DNA of 64,000 nucleotides from CAZUXE01 sp964624585 (GTDB taxonomy: Bacteria > Hydrothermota > Tepidihabitantia > B3-TA06): NCBI GenBank assembly GCA_964624585.1, contig CAZUXE010000005.1, forward strand, positions 22,808 through 86,807. Reading direction: 5' to 3'. Positions 1-8,900 of the stretch are shown one piece after another. The position numbers and the translations under genes were made by a program. A model generated the notes under the pieces. It did no database searches. It saw only the letters and a program-made list of their open reading frames with translations, and was not told the origin of the DNA. Every line of letters starts with the position of its first letter. Positions within the stretch are counted from its first letter, which is position 1.

Positions 1-2033
1 GCCTCTTTAGACAACTTACCGCCTGCATCAAGAATCTCCTGAGAAGCAATGTTCGTAGTCATTATAATAACGGTATTTGAGAAATCAACCGTTCGCCCTT
101 GACCGTCGGTAAGGCGACCGTCATCTAGAAGCTGCAGGAGAATATTGAATACCGCCGGATGCCCTTTTTCTATTTCATCAAGAAGTATAACCTGATAGGG
201 ACGTCTGCGCACCGCCTCTGTGAGCTGTCCGCCTTCTTCATAACCTACGTAACCCGGAGGAGCGCCAATAAGACGCGCAACCGAATGTTTTTCTGAATAC
301 TCGCTTATGTCAATTCTTAAAAGAGCGGCTTCGTCATCAAAAAGAAACCATGCAAGCGAACGGGCAAGTTCTGTTTTTCCAACGCCTGTCGGACCAAGGA
401 ACATGAATGAACCTATGGGACGGTTCGGGTCTGAAAGCCCTGAGCGTCCCCTACGAATAGCATCTGCTACCGCCCTAACAGCTTCATCCTGATTTATAAG
501 ACGTTCGTGAATCAAGGCTTCCATGTTGAGAAGTTTTTCCTTTTCGGCAGTCATCATACTGTCGACTGGAATTCCTGTCCAGCGGGAAATAATAGTTGCC
601 ACGTGTTTAGCTTCCAGTTTTTCTTCTATTCCCTTCTCTTTGAAATACGCGTTGCGCTCCTTAACGAATTGGCTTTGAATTTTATCGGCCTCTTCCTTAA
701 GCTTCGCTGCACGTGCATAATCTTGAATTTTTACCGCTTCTTGACCTTCCCTAGTTAACTTCGATAACTTGCGTTCTTTTTCTTTAATTTCAGAAGGCAG
801 CGAATATATTTCTAATTTAAGATGCGCTGCGGCCTCGTCAATCACATCTATCGCCTTATCAGGAAGCTGCCTGCCGGTAATATAACGTTCCGAAAGCTTT
901 GCCGCAGCTTCTATTGCCTCGTCTGATATCTTAATACCGTGATGAGCCTCGTAGCGATCGCGCAACTGCTTGAGTATTTCTATTGTTTGCTCAACAGTTG
1001 GCTCGGCAACGTGAATCGGCTGGAATCTGCGTTCAAGGGCGCCATCTTTTTCAATATTCTCCCTGTATTCTTTCAAGGTGGTGGCTCCAACACATTGTAT
1101 TTCCCCTCTTGCCAAAGCCGGTTTCAAAAGATTGGAAGCGTCAAGCGCTCCTTCTGCAGCGCCTGCGCCAACTATAGTGTGCATTTCGTCAATAAAAAGA
1201 ATTACATTTCCCTTATTCTGCTTAAGCTCGCTTAAAACCGCTTTAAGCCTTTCTTCAAATTCGCCACGAAACTTTGTACCGGCCACCAATTGTCCCATAT
1301 CTAAAGCAAGCACCTTGGAATTCCTCAGCACTTCAGGTACATCGCCTGCAACAATTTTCTGAGCCAAACCTTCAACAATTGCCGTTTTACCAACACCGGC
1401 TTCTCCAATAAGTGCGGGGTTATTTTTAGTCCGGCGCGACAATATTTCTATAACCCTACGAATTTCATCATCCCTGCCTATAACCGGATCAAGTTTACCC
1501 TCTCTTGCCAACTGTGTAAGATCACGGGTATATTTTTTAAGCGATTGGTAATGTGATTCGGCATCAGGCGAAGTAATACGATGCGTGCCTCGTATTTTCT
1601 GAAGAGCGCGATATATAGTATCAGTAGTTATATTGAAATCGGCAAGTAGGCGCGCCGCCAAACCTTCGCGTTCCTCAGCTATTGCCAAAAGAAGATGCTC
1701 TGCGCCTATGTATTCGTCTTTTAGACGTTGAGCTTCGCTTGAAGCGCGGTCAAGCGTTCTTTTAAGCCGTGGTGAAAGGTAGACTTGTTCCGTTCCGCCA
1801 CCAGCACCGGTTACCTTTGGTAATCTGTCAAGCTCACGCTGCAGCCGTTCTGTAAAGTGTTCGGCTGAGATACCCATTTCGGAAAATATCTGCGGCACAA
1901 GCCCCTGCTCCTGCGATAGGAGTCCCCATAAAAGGTGATGAACGTCAAACTCGGTATGTTGAAACCGCGTTAACGATTCTTGCGCTAGCCCCAGAGCTTC
2001 CTGGGCGCTTTGAGTAAATCTATCCATTCTCAT
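1..2033 (-). CDS. clpC: ClpC-type AAA+ protease unfoldase (C-terminus beyond window)
   Basis: Hsp100 unfoldase that feeds proteins to ClpP. About 677 residues are visible; the C-terminus lies left of base 1. Order: double Clp-N repeat (about 1-145), first AAA+ module with Walker A GEAGVGKT near residue 208, a short middle region with a UVR-like stretch (EGQEAVKIQDYARAAKLKEE, near 430), second AAA+ module with GPTGVGKT near 548 and the LLDEIEKG Walker B. The short UVR-type middle region favours ClpC over ClpB, which has a long coiled-coil propeller; ClpB is the alternative name. ATG at 2033 opens MRMDRF; MDRF at 2027 is also possible. No Shine-Dalgarno is present, and the promoter at 2048-2076 leaves a leader of only about 8 nt. 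Confidence 0.93.
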   Translation of the reverse strand, partial: MRMDRFTQSAQEALGLAQESLTRFQHTEFDVHHLLWGLLSQEQGLVPQIFSEMGISAEHFTERLQRELDRLPKVTGAGGGTEQVYLSPRLKRTLDRASSEAQRLKDEYIGAEHLLLAIAEEREGLAARLLADFNITTDTIYRALQKIRGTHRITSPDAESHYQSLKKYTRDLTQLAREGKLDPVIGRDDEIRRVIEILSRRTKNNPALIGEAGVGKTAIVEGLAQKIVAGDVPEVLRNSKVLALDMGQLVAGTKFRGEFEERLKAVLSELKQNKGNVILFIDEMHTIVGAGAAEGALDASNLLKPALARGEIQCVGATTLKEYRENIEKDGALERRFQPIHVAEPTVEQTIEILKQLRDRYEAHHGIKISDEAIEAAAKLSERYITGRQLPDKAIDVIDEAAAHLKLEIYSLPSEIKEKERKLSKLTREGQEAVKIQDYARAAKLKEEADKIQSQFVKERNAYFKEKGIEEKLEAKHVATIISRWTGIPVDSMMTAEKEKLLNMEALIHERLINQDEAVRAVADAIRRGRSGLSDPNRPIGSFMFLGPTGVGKTELARSLAWFLFDDEAALLRIDISEYSEKHSVARLIGAPPGYVGYEEGGQLTEAVRRRPYQVILLDEIEKGHPAVFNILLQLLDDGRLTDGQGRTVDFSNTVIIMTTNIASQEILDAGGKLSKE

Positions 2034-2047
2034 AATTTATAATAATA

Positions 2048-2076
2048 AGTTTAGCAGAATATTGGCAAAATGTCAA
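2048..2076 (-). promoter_or_regulatory. clpC promoter
   Basis: On the minus strand TTGACA (2076-2071), 17-bp spacer, TAAACT (2053-2048). Expected start near 2041, about 8 nt before the clpC ATG, so the mRNA is nearly leaderless. No CIRCE-like or CtsR-like direct repeat was seen here. Confidence 0.75.
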
Positions 2077-2424
2077 CATAGTTTCCCGCATTTAGTAAAG
2101 ACCCCTATAAACGTGGTAACACAGTTATCTTGAAAGTATTGAGTATACTAAGGAAAGAAAGAATAACTCATCCCTTGAACGTAAATTTATTTCGCCCAAA
2201 TTTCTGACTTAACATCTGTCAATAAAATAATTAGTGGGACAAAAATTCCAAACTCGAATCAGAGATTTAGCAAGTTCCCATTTTCTTGACAATGCTCGCT
2301 AAAACTTCTAAATCCAAATTGAAGATTCGGATACTATCACGTATGAATAGCTCAGGATAGTAAGGGATATTCCAGCCCGCAAGTTAATAACCTGCTATTA
2401 TGCAAGAATGCCAGAATTGCGGTA
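2077..2424. other. Intergenic region clpX-clpC
   Basis: No credible ORF. It holds an imperfect inverted repeat: CGAATC and GATTTAGC at 2255-2271 against GCTAAA, CTAAATC and GATTCG at about 2297-2329. This could end the tig-clpP-clpX transcript, but neither strand shows a convincing T-tract. Otherwise nothing recognised. Confidence 0.4.
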
Positions 2425-3684
2425 TCAAGTAGCTTTACGATGAACGGCAGGTTTCCTAAACTTAGGCTCACTTCCCTTGGTTATTACATCTTCATCAATT
2501 ATGCAAGAGGTATAACCTTCTTTTTTTCTATCAGGCAATTCAAACATAATATCAAGCATAGTTTGTTCCATTATTGAACGAAGCCCACGCGCTCCTGAAC
2601 CGCGTTTCACAGCTAAGCTTGCTACAGCTGACTGAGCAGCAACAGTAAGCTTAAGCTTTACACCTTCCATTTCAAAATAGTGTTGATACTGCTTAAGCAC
2701 TGCGTTACGAGGCTCTGTAAGTATGCGTACCAATGCTTTCTTATCCAGTGAAGTCATGGTAACTACAACAGGAATACGTCCAACCAATTCAGGAATCAAA
2801 CCGTAGTGAACTAAATCTTGTGGTTCAACTTTGGCCAGTATTTCGTTATCTGTTAAATTTTCCACCCTGTCTTGTTCAACACCAAAACCAATGGCGGTTT
2901 TTCTGAGTCGTGAACGAATTATGGGAATAAGACCGTCAAACATGCCGCCGAAGATAAATAATATTCCGGTTGTATCTACCGGTATATACTGTTGTTCAGG
3001 ATGTTTGCGTCCGCCTTTGGGAGGAACATTCGCTACAGTACCTTCTATTATTTTAAGAAGCGCCTGCTGAACACCTTCACCAGATACATCACGGGTAATA
3101 GACGGGGAGTCGGAACGACGACCAAGTTTATCTACTTCATCAAGATAAATTATACCTGTTTGAGCGCGTTCAATATCATAATTGGCTGACTGAAGGAGGC
3201 GAAGAATTATATTTTCTACGTCTTCACCAACATAACCCGCTTCGGTAAGAGGTGTTGCATCGGATATTGAGAATGGAACGTTAAGATAACGCGCCATAGT
3301 TTGAGCAAGCAGTGTTTTACCAACACCAGTAGGGCCGATAATTAGAATGTTGGATTTTTCAATATCAACACCGTCCATGCGAGTAATAAGCCGTTTGTAA
3401 TGATTGTATACGGCAACAGAAAGCACCTTCTTTGCCCGCTCCTGACCTATTACGTAATTATCCAAATTATTTTTGAACTCCGCAGGGGTGGGTAAGGTTT
3501 TTAAGGATAAATTATATTCGGCCTTTTCCTCATTGCGAATAACTTCTGAAAGCACCTTTATGCAGGAATCACAAATATAGCCGTTCTTACCTGAAATTAT
3601 CCGCTTAACAAGCTGCTTGGGACGTCCGCAAAATGAGCAGTGTAACTGTTCTTTTGAAGTTGAATTACCCTTTTCGTTCATCAT
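2425..3684 (-). CDS. clpX: ATP-dependent protease ATP-binding subunit ClpX
   Basis: AAA+ unfoldase that recognises substrates and threads them into ClpP. 419 residues, normal length. An N-terminal four-cysteine zinc-binding domain (CSFCG at 17-21, CDSC near 38-41) is followed by the AAA+ core: Walker A GPTGVGKT, Walker B IIYLDEVDK, and the family motif GSGARGLRSIME near the C-terminus. The gene starts 6 nt after the clpP stop and is the last gene of the tig-clpP-clpX operon. Start is the first of two adjacent ATGs (MMNEKG). Confidence 0.97.
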   Translation of the reverse strand: MMNEKGNSTSKEQLHCSFCGRPKQLVKRIISGKNGYICDSCIKVLSEVIRNEEKAEYNLSLKTLPTPAEFKNNLDNYVIGQERAKKVLSVAVYNHYKRLITRMDGVDIEKSNILIIGPTGVGKTLLAQTMARYLNVPFSISDATPLTEAGYVGEDVENIILRLLQSANYDIERAQTGIIYLDEVDKLGRRSDSPSITRDVSGEGVQQALLKIIEGTVANVPPKGGRKHPEQQYIPVDTTGILFIFGGMFDGLIPIIRSRLRKTAIGFGVEQDRVENLTDNEILAKVEPQDLVHYGLIPELVGRIPVVVTMTSLDKKALVRILTEPRNAVLKQYQHYFEMEGVKLKLTVAAQSAVASLAVKRGSGARGLRSIMEQTMLDIMFELPDRKKEGYTSCIIDEDVITKGSEPKFRKPAVHRKAT

Positions 3685-3690
3685 ATTATA

Positions 3691-4278
3691 TCAGGCATGA
3701 TGCGATATCAAGATATCATCAATAAGCCCGTAATCTTTAGCTTCAATAGGATTCATAAAGTTATCCCTATCGGAGTCTGCGGCAATTTTCTCAACAGGTT
3801 GACCTGAAGCTTCGGAAAGAATTTCATTAAGCTTTTCACGCCACTTTAGAAGTTCACGGGCATGAATTTCAACATCAGAAGCCACGCCTGACAATCCGCC
3901 AACCGAGGGCTGATGAAGCATTATACGTGAGTTGGGAAGGGCGTAGCGTTTACCTTTTTCGCCTGCTGCCAAAAGCACCGCGGCAATGGAGGCCGCCATA
4001 CCTACGCAAATTGTTGATACTTTTGACTTTATGTAACGCATTGTATCGTAGATGGCAAGTCCTGCAGTTACTACTCCGCCGGGAGAATTGATGTAGAGAA
4101 ATATGTCTTTATCTGAATCATCGGCGTCAAGAAATAATAGCTGGGCAACAACAAGATTGGCAACGTTATCGTCAACCGGCGAACCTAGAAAAATTATACG
4201 TTCCTTAAGCAGACGAGAGTATATATCATAGGCCCGTTCCCCTCTACCTGTTTGTTCAATTACTATCGGGATGTACAA
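3691..4278 (-). CDS. clpP: ATP-dependent Clp protease proteolytic subunit ClpP
   Basis: Serine peptidase forming the tetradecameric chamber used by ClpX and ClpC. 195 residues. The catalytic triad is visible: Ser97 (GMAASIAAV), His122 (IMLHQP) and Asp172 (DRDNFM). The chain opens with the mature-like MYIPIVIEQTGRGERAYDIY, so no long propeptide. Its start lies inside the end of tig (23-nt overlap), implying translational coupling. This is the only clpP in the window. Confidence 0.97.
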   Translation of the reverse strand: MYIPIVIEQTGRGERAYDIYSRLLKERIIFLGSPVDDNVANLVVAQLLFLDADDSDKDIFLYINSPGGVVTAGLAIYDTMRYIKSKVSTICVGMAASIAAVLLAAGEKGKRYALPNSRIMLHQPSVGGLSGVASDVEIHARELLKWREKLNEILSEASGQPVEKIAADSDRDNFMNPIEAKDYGLIDDILISHHA

Positions 4279-5488
4279 CTAAACCTCCTCCTGCTGCACG
4301 TTCCAGCAGGTAGTCTATTGTCTTACGCCTTCGTGCCTCATCTAAGGCAACCTCTTTCTTCCAAATAGCCTTTACTTGAATTGCCGGTATGCGCATTCTT
4401 TTTGCCCTGTCTTCAAACCAGGCATCCAGCTCTTCGTCTGAGATTTTTATATCTTCAGCATCAGCAATCGCTTCAAGAATGAGATCTAACTTAACGTGTT
4501 CTGTGGCCTTAGGTTCAAGCTCCTGCCTTGACTGCTCTGTATCAGGAATACGGAAGCGCGATATTAGGTAACGCATTCTTTCCTGAACCATAGATGGCGG
4601 AGGAGAAAAGGGATGCAATTCAAGCAATTGAGCGAATATTTGGTCTTCCCGCTTATCCTTAACCATCCATTCAGACTCAACCTTTGCCTCTTCTGCAAGT
4701 TTTTCCCGCATAGTTGCCATATCTTTATGACCCATTTCCTTGGCAAATTCATCGTTCAGTTCCGGAAGCTTACGCACCTTTACTTCTTTTATGAAAAACT
4801 TAAATGTAGCTTCCTTACCTGCCATGTCACCGGCACTTTCAGGATACTTAACTACGGTTTCTACAATTTCCTGCGCTTTCTTTCCCAAAAGCGCTTTGTT
4901 TATTTCGGAAAAGTTTTCCTTATCGCCTATTTTTATAAGAACGCCTGTTTGCTTTTCCTGCTTTTTGCCATTTCTGTAAATTGAGTAATCACAGCTTAGA
5001 TAATCGCCTTCTTGGGCAGGCTTTTCAACAGGTTCAAATCTGGCCATACGTTCACGCAAACCCTCAAGATGTTTTTCAATCAATTCCTCTTGTGCGGGTG
5101 CTGGAACAGGCTCAAGCTTCAGACTCTTATAGCCTCTCAACTCAAATTCAGGAAGAACTTCAGCTTCAACCTCAAAACGAAGCTCATCGTTTTCAAGATA
5201 GTTCCAATGGGTAATACGTCCCTGAGAAAGCGGTTTGAATTCTTTTCCGTCAAGCGCTTGCCGATAAGCCTGACTGGCAAATTCCTCAACCAACTCCGCT
5301 TTGACCTCATCATCATACTTTGCAGCAACAATAGACAAAGGAGCTTTGCCAGGGCGAAAGCCCGGCAGCTTTACTCGTCCAACATAGCGACGCAAAAGCT
5401 TTTCTTTTTCCTTGGCTACTTCCTGCGAAGAAACCTTACCTTCCACGGCAACTAACCAGTCCGCCTTTTTAACAACGCTTGTTTCCAC
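4256..5488 (-). CDS. tig: Trigger factor
   Basis: Ribosome-bound chaperone and peptidyl-prolyl isomerase acting on nascent chains. 410 residues. The N-terminal ribosome-binding domain carries the signature GFRPGKAPLS (about 44-53); an FKBP-like PPIase domain follows (about 155-245); the C-terminal chaperone arm is helical and charged. Start is GTG with AGGAAG 8 nt upstream. It is the first protein gene after tRNA-Leu, 44 nt downstream of the tRNA, and overlaps clpP. A tig-clpP-clpX order is classical. Confidence 0.95.
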   Translation of the reverse strand: METSVVKKADWLVAVEGKVSSQEVAKEKEKLLRRYVGRVKLPGFRPGKAPLSIVAAKYDDEVKAELVEEFASQAYRQALDGKEFKPLSQGRITHWNYLENDELRFEVEAEVLPEFELRGYKSLKLEPVPAPAQEELIEKHLEGLRERMARFEPVEKPAQEGDYLSCDYSIYRNGKKQEKQTGVLIKIGDKENFSEINKALLGKKAQEIVETVVKYPESAGDMAGKEATFKFFIKEVKVRKLPELNDEFAKEMGHKDMATMREKLAEEAKVESEWMVKDKREDQIFAQLLELHPFSPPPSMVQERMRYLISRFRIPDTEQSRQELEPKATEHVKLDLILEAIADAEDIKISDEELDAWFEDRAKRMRIPAIQVKAIWKKEVALDEARRRKTIDYLLERAAGGGLVVHPDSN

Positions 5489-5532
5489 TAATATATCTTC
5501 CTTTCAAAAGAAAAATCTAATTGTTCCACTAG

Positions 5533-5614
5533 TGCGAGGAGGGGGAGTTGAACCCCCACGGGTTGCCCCACTGGATCCTAAATCCAGCGCGTCTGCCTGT
5601 TCCGCCATCCTCGC
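5533..5614 (-). tRNA. tRNA-Leu (UAG)
   Basis: 82 nt. Acceptor stem GCGAGGA/TCCTCGC with discriminator A, anticodon stem-loop CTGGA-TTTAGGA-TCCAG (anticodon TAG), a variable arm, and T-loop GTTCAACTC. CCA is not encoded. It heads the tig-clpP-clpX transcript: no promoter or terminator is visible between it and tig. Confidence 0.95.
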
Positions 5615-5640
5615 TAAACAATCTTACAACTAAAGTGGTA

Positions 5641-5668
5641 ATTATAAGTCAGAGACTTAAAGTGTCAA
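5641..5668 (-). promoter_or_regulatory. Promoter of tRNA-Leu-tig-clpP-clpX
   Basis: TTGACA (5668-5663), 16-bp spacer, consensus TATAAT (5646-5641) on the minus strand. Start expected near 5634, about 20 nt ahead of the tRNA. Confidence 0.8.
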
Positions 5669-5865
5669 CCAGACATCTCTTTTTTATAAATCTAGTATCC
5701 TGCAATCTAACATATAAAAAGTAAAATGTGTCCATTAAACCTCTCTTTTTTGTAAACCCAAAATGTCAAAAAACCCTCATCAATAATTAGATTATAGACT
5801 GGATTAAGAAGAGCAACATTGAGAATTGACGAACTCCTGTATAACGCGCCCATATAATCAAAAGC

Positions 5866-5893
5866 TTGACAGAAGGAATTAAATAAATAGGCT
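5866..5893 (+). promoter_or_regulatory. Promoter of the DUF2520 gene (leaderless)
   Basis: TTGACA (5866-5871), 16-bp spacer, weak -10 TAGGCT (5888-5893), then 6 nt to the ATG at 5900. The geometry matches the dnaE, pcm and rarA promoters. The -10 matches consensus only at its first two and last positions, so this is the weakest of the set. Confidence 0.5.
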
Positions 5894-5899
5894 GCTTTT

Positions 5900-6748
5900 A
5901 TGGAAAAGAGATTCGGTTTGCTAGGGGCCGGTAACCTTGGCCTAAGTTTTGCCTATGCTTTAAGAAAACTTGGCATTAGCTTTGTTGGCGTAAATGATAT
6001 TCTTGCAGATAGGGCGAAGGAAGCATCGAAACTACTCAATTGTCCCGAATTAAAAAGCCATGAGCTTGCAAAGACCGCGGATGTAATTTTGCTTGCCGTT
6101 CAGGACGACAAAATTAATACTCTTTATGACAGTATAAAGGCGCATCTTTCCCCTGAAACCATAGTGCTTATATTTTCAGGAACCCTTTCCAGCAGTTTCA
6201 TAAAAGAACATCCTGCAGTATCTGCACATCCTGCTCAAACATTCCCATTTCCCAGATTAAACAAGAACGCCTTCAAAGACGTCTACTTCGTATTAGAAGG
6301 AGATAAGGAAGCTCTAAAACAAATAGAATCCCTTATTTGTGCTATCGGGGCCAAGTGTATTTATATTGAAACTAAGTTGAAACCCTTATATCACAGTATG
6401 TGCGTTATGAGTTCAGGCTTGCTTACAGGACTTTTGAAAAGCGCTGAGCAGATTGGTGAAAGTCTTGGAATTGATGTAAAAAACAGGGCGGAGATTATTT
6501 TAAGCCTCGCAAGAAATACTCTTGAAAACGCCTTGAAGGAGAATAACTTTAACAGCGCTTTATCAGGCCCAATTGCAAGAGGTGATGTTAGAACAATTGA
6601 GGAAAATTTAGCTTCACTTACATCGTATCCTGAACAGCTAAAGATTTATAAACAGCTTTCTTTCGCATGTTTAAGGATTGTTGAGCAAAAGGGTGGGGTC
6701 TCTAAGGAAAAAATTGAGAGAATTAGAAAAATACTTAACGTAAAATAA
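5900..6748 (+). CDS. Rossmann-like, DUF2520 domain oxidoreductase
   Basis: 282 residues. The N-terminal dinucleotide-binding fold begins at once with FGLLGAGNLGLSFAYAL (about 5-21) and has the VILLAVQDD strand. The C-terminal half is DUF2520-like, with the family's HPAQTFPFPR motif near residue 112. The family is related to F420/NADP oxidoreductases and 3-hydroxyisobutyrate-type dehydrogenases; its substrate is not established. There is no Shine-Dalgarno; the promoter position suggests a leaderless mRNA. The gene is monocistronic and its 3' end overlaps the oppositely oriented OmpA-family gene by 14 nt. Confidence 0.85.
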   Translation: MEKRFGLLGAGNLGLSFAYALRKLGISFVGVNDILADRAKEASKLLNCPELKSHELAKTADVILLAVQDDKINTLYDSIKAHLSPETIVLIFSGTLSSSFIKEHPAVSAHPAQTFPFPRLNKNAFKDVYFVLEGDKEALKQIESLICAIGAKCIYIETKLKPLYHSMCVMSSGLLTGLLKSAEQIGESLGIDVKNRAEIILSLARNTLENALKENNFNSALSGPIARGDVRTIEENLASLTSYPEQLKIYKQLSFACLRIVEQKGGVSKEKIERIRKILNVK

Positions 6749-8773
6749 TAAATTCTATTCTGCGATTCGCATTTTGTCCGGCGCGAGTCCTGTTATCAGC
6801 TATGGGCTGTGTTTCACCGTAACCTGCTGAACTTAATCGCCAGACGGCTATTCCATTACTCACAAGCCAATCCATAACAGCTTTTGCGCGCAAAGTGGAA
6901 AGCTCCATATTTTTTTCTGCAGAACCAACACTATCTGTGTGTCCGCGAATCTCCATTCTAATATCGGGATTAGCCGTAAGAAAGGCAAGCACCTCTTGAA
7001 GCGCTTCATAGCTTGACTGGGAAATAACTGCACTTCCCCTATCAAAGTGAATATTTTTGAATGCAGGCTTATCTATAAATGAGGCGTTTTGAAACGCGTT
7101 CTCAGGTTTACCCTTAATTGAGTCCTGTGGAGAGGCTGTTTGTGTCGCGGCTATTGCTGGGGGCTGAGGTGTATCATTTGACTTTATAGGAGATCTTACA
7201 GAAGGGGTGATAGTTACTGAGGTGGACGAGGAGTATGTTGTGTCGAATGTAACGGCAGGTGTTACGGGGGNNNNNNNNNNNNNNNNNNNNNNNNNNNNNN
7301 NNNNNNNNNNNNNNNNNNNNNNNNNNNNNNNNNNNNNNNNNNNNNNNNNNNNNNNNNNNNNNNNNNNNNNGGTGTTACGGGAGGTGCGGAGGTGGTATCA
7401 GATAGGTTTAAGGAAAGTGTTTCAGCTGGTGTTTCCTGAAATGGCGGAAGAGCAATATTCAAACGAATAAAATCCCCATTCTCAAGACTTAGCTGTCGTT
7501 TTAAGGTTAAATAACCCTGCTTTGAAAAAGTCAATGTGTAATCCGATGGAATTAAGGTAATCTTATAAATCCCCATGATATCCGTAAATAGCGGTTTAAT
7601 ATTCTGGCGATTGATTGAAACCTTCACATTTTTCAAAGGTTCTTTAGTAAGTGAATCTACAACTACTCCTGAAATTTGAGCGCGTAACTCCTTGGACTTT
7701 GTCAAATAGAAATCTAGTACCTTAAGTTCGCCATCTTTAAGGGCTACCCCTTTTTCTTTCCATTTATAGCCTGCTGCCTGCGCACGTATCCTGTAGACAT
7801 CGGGGGTAAGGGAAAACTCGTAAGCACCGGTCAGCGAATCAACATAAACCGCCTTTAAGTTTTTACCAGGGAAGGTAATCTGCGCTGGAAGCGCTGTTGC
7901 ATTACTTGCATCCAAAACCTTACCTGTCAATCGCGCTAAAGGTTCTCGTGGAGGATCAATTATGTCAAAACAAGCGGTTGCACCCAGTTCTATTTTCCAA
8001 GGCTGAGCAGCTGAGTGCAATTTTATCGGCGCGGCTATATCAAAGCTAAGCCCCATAAAATCCATAACTTGCGTCCTAAACCTAATCAAAGGAGCAATTG
8101 TTAGGCTGTCGAAAGATAAAGGAGCCGTCAGCAAAGGATTATTAGAAGCCTCAAGCGCCACATCAAGATAGGGTAAGGGGGAGTATTGCAGGGCCAAAGC
8201 ATAAGGCAGGGTAGGAACCGTGGCTGTAGTATCAAAAGATATGCCATAGCCCGCGTTGAGATTCAAAGCAAAGAGCTTATTTACCTCAAGACCGGCAATT
8301 AATTTAGCATTCATTTCAGGAAAAGGCCCTGTGAGAGGATAACTATCGCTAGCCCAATAACTTGCCGTGGCAAATTGAGCCTGAAGCAAAAGTCCTGGAG
8401 AAAGAATTACATTATCTTTGGAACCGATGTAGAAAGGATAACCGCCTTTCAAAACAGGCGAAACCATAATTGGCCCAAGGTAATAATTATTTTCGTCTTG
8501 CCTAAGCCCTTGAGCAGAAATAGCAAATGAGAATTCAAGGAATTTAGCAGGTGCAAAACCAATACCTGTATAGAACTTTCCGTAAACAGCGTTGGTATAG
8601 CCTAGGGCTGCGTGAAAAGCATGGATAGTCAACAAGCCTTGTTCGGTACTTAAAGGATAAAAGACATCAAGAGCGCCGTTTTGCGCCCATCTATTAGAAC
8701 CTGCCTGTAATGGGAAGCTTATTGATAATAAGAGCAATAGTGGTATTCCAAAAGCTCTTGATATTAACTTTAT
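6735..8773 (-). CDS. Exported surface protein: barrel, carboxypeptidase-regulatory-like repeats, OmpA C-terminal domain (spans assembly gap)
   Basis: One gene interrupted by the gap at 7271-7370; reading is open on both sides. The N-terminal half is beta-rich and membrane-barrel-like. Two carboxypeptidase-regulatory/CNA-B-like modules follow (LTGKVLDASNATALPAQITF and ISGVVVDSLTKEPLKNVKV). Next comes a Pro/Thr/Ser linker with PVT repeats around the gap, then an OmpA-type peptidoglycan-binding domain (NIHFDRGSA ... GHTDSVGSAEKNMELSTLRA). Role: linking the outer membrane to the cell wall. The first standard in-frame start (TTG 8737) would cut the signal peptide. An ATA at 8773, preceded by GAGG at 5 nt, yields KLISRAFGIPLLLLLSISF ending at QA, so I place the start there. 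It follows tRNA-Glu. Confidence 0.75.
7254..7400. repeat. Minisatellite, core GGTGTTACGG, in the OmpA-family gene
   Basis: GGTGTTACGGGG precedes the N gap and GGTGTTACGGGA follows it, flanked by degenerate copies (GGTGCGGA, GGTGG). On the coding strand it reads Pro-Val-Thr. The same unit occurs at 60325-60612 in another frame. Confidence 0.75.
7271..7370. other. Assembly gap (100 N)
   Basis: Exactly 100 Ns, a conventional placeholder for unknown length, set inside the GGTGTTACGG repeat. The true repeat number and the length of the OmpA-family linker are unknown. The nominal frame is not kept across it, as expected of a placeholder. Confidence 0.95.
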
Positions 8774-8817
8774 TTTTACCTCAAACCTCCACAGCTTTGT
8801 CGGGTTTAAAGGTTAAA

Positions 8818-8889
8818 TAGCCCCAACGGGGATCGAACCCGTATCTTCACCTTGAAAGAGTGATGTCCTAACCATTAGACGATGGGGCC
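8818..8889 (-). tRNA. tRNA-Glu (UUC)
   Basis: 72 nt. Acceptor GGCCCCA/TGGGGCT with a G-T first pair, anticodon loop CTTTCAA (anticodon TTC), T-loop GTTCGATCC, discriminator A, no encoded CCA. It starts 11 nt after the stop of the PpiD-like gene and has no visible promoter, so it is probably cut from that transcript. Confidence 0.95.
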
Positions 8890-8900
8890 TAATTAAATTG

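Noticed and set aside
2255..2329. Imperfect inverted repeat as a clpX terminator or regulatory RNA
   Set aside because: Mismatched arms with a long centre and no T-tract; too weak to call on sequence alone.
7207..7470. Plus-strand ORF across the N gap
   Set aside because: Antisense shadow of the repeat region of the OmpA-family gene.
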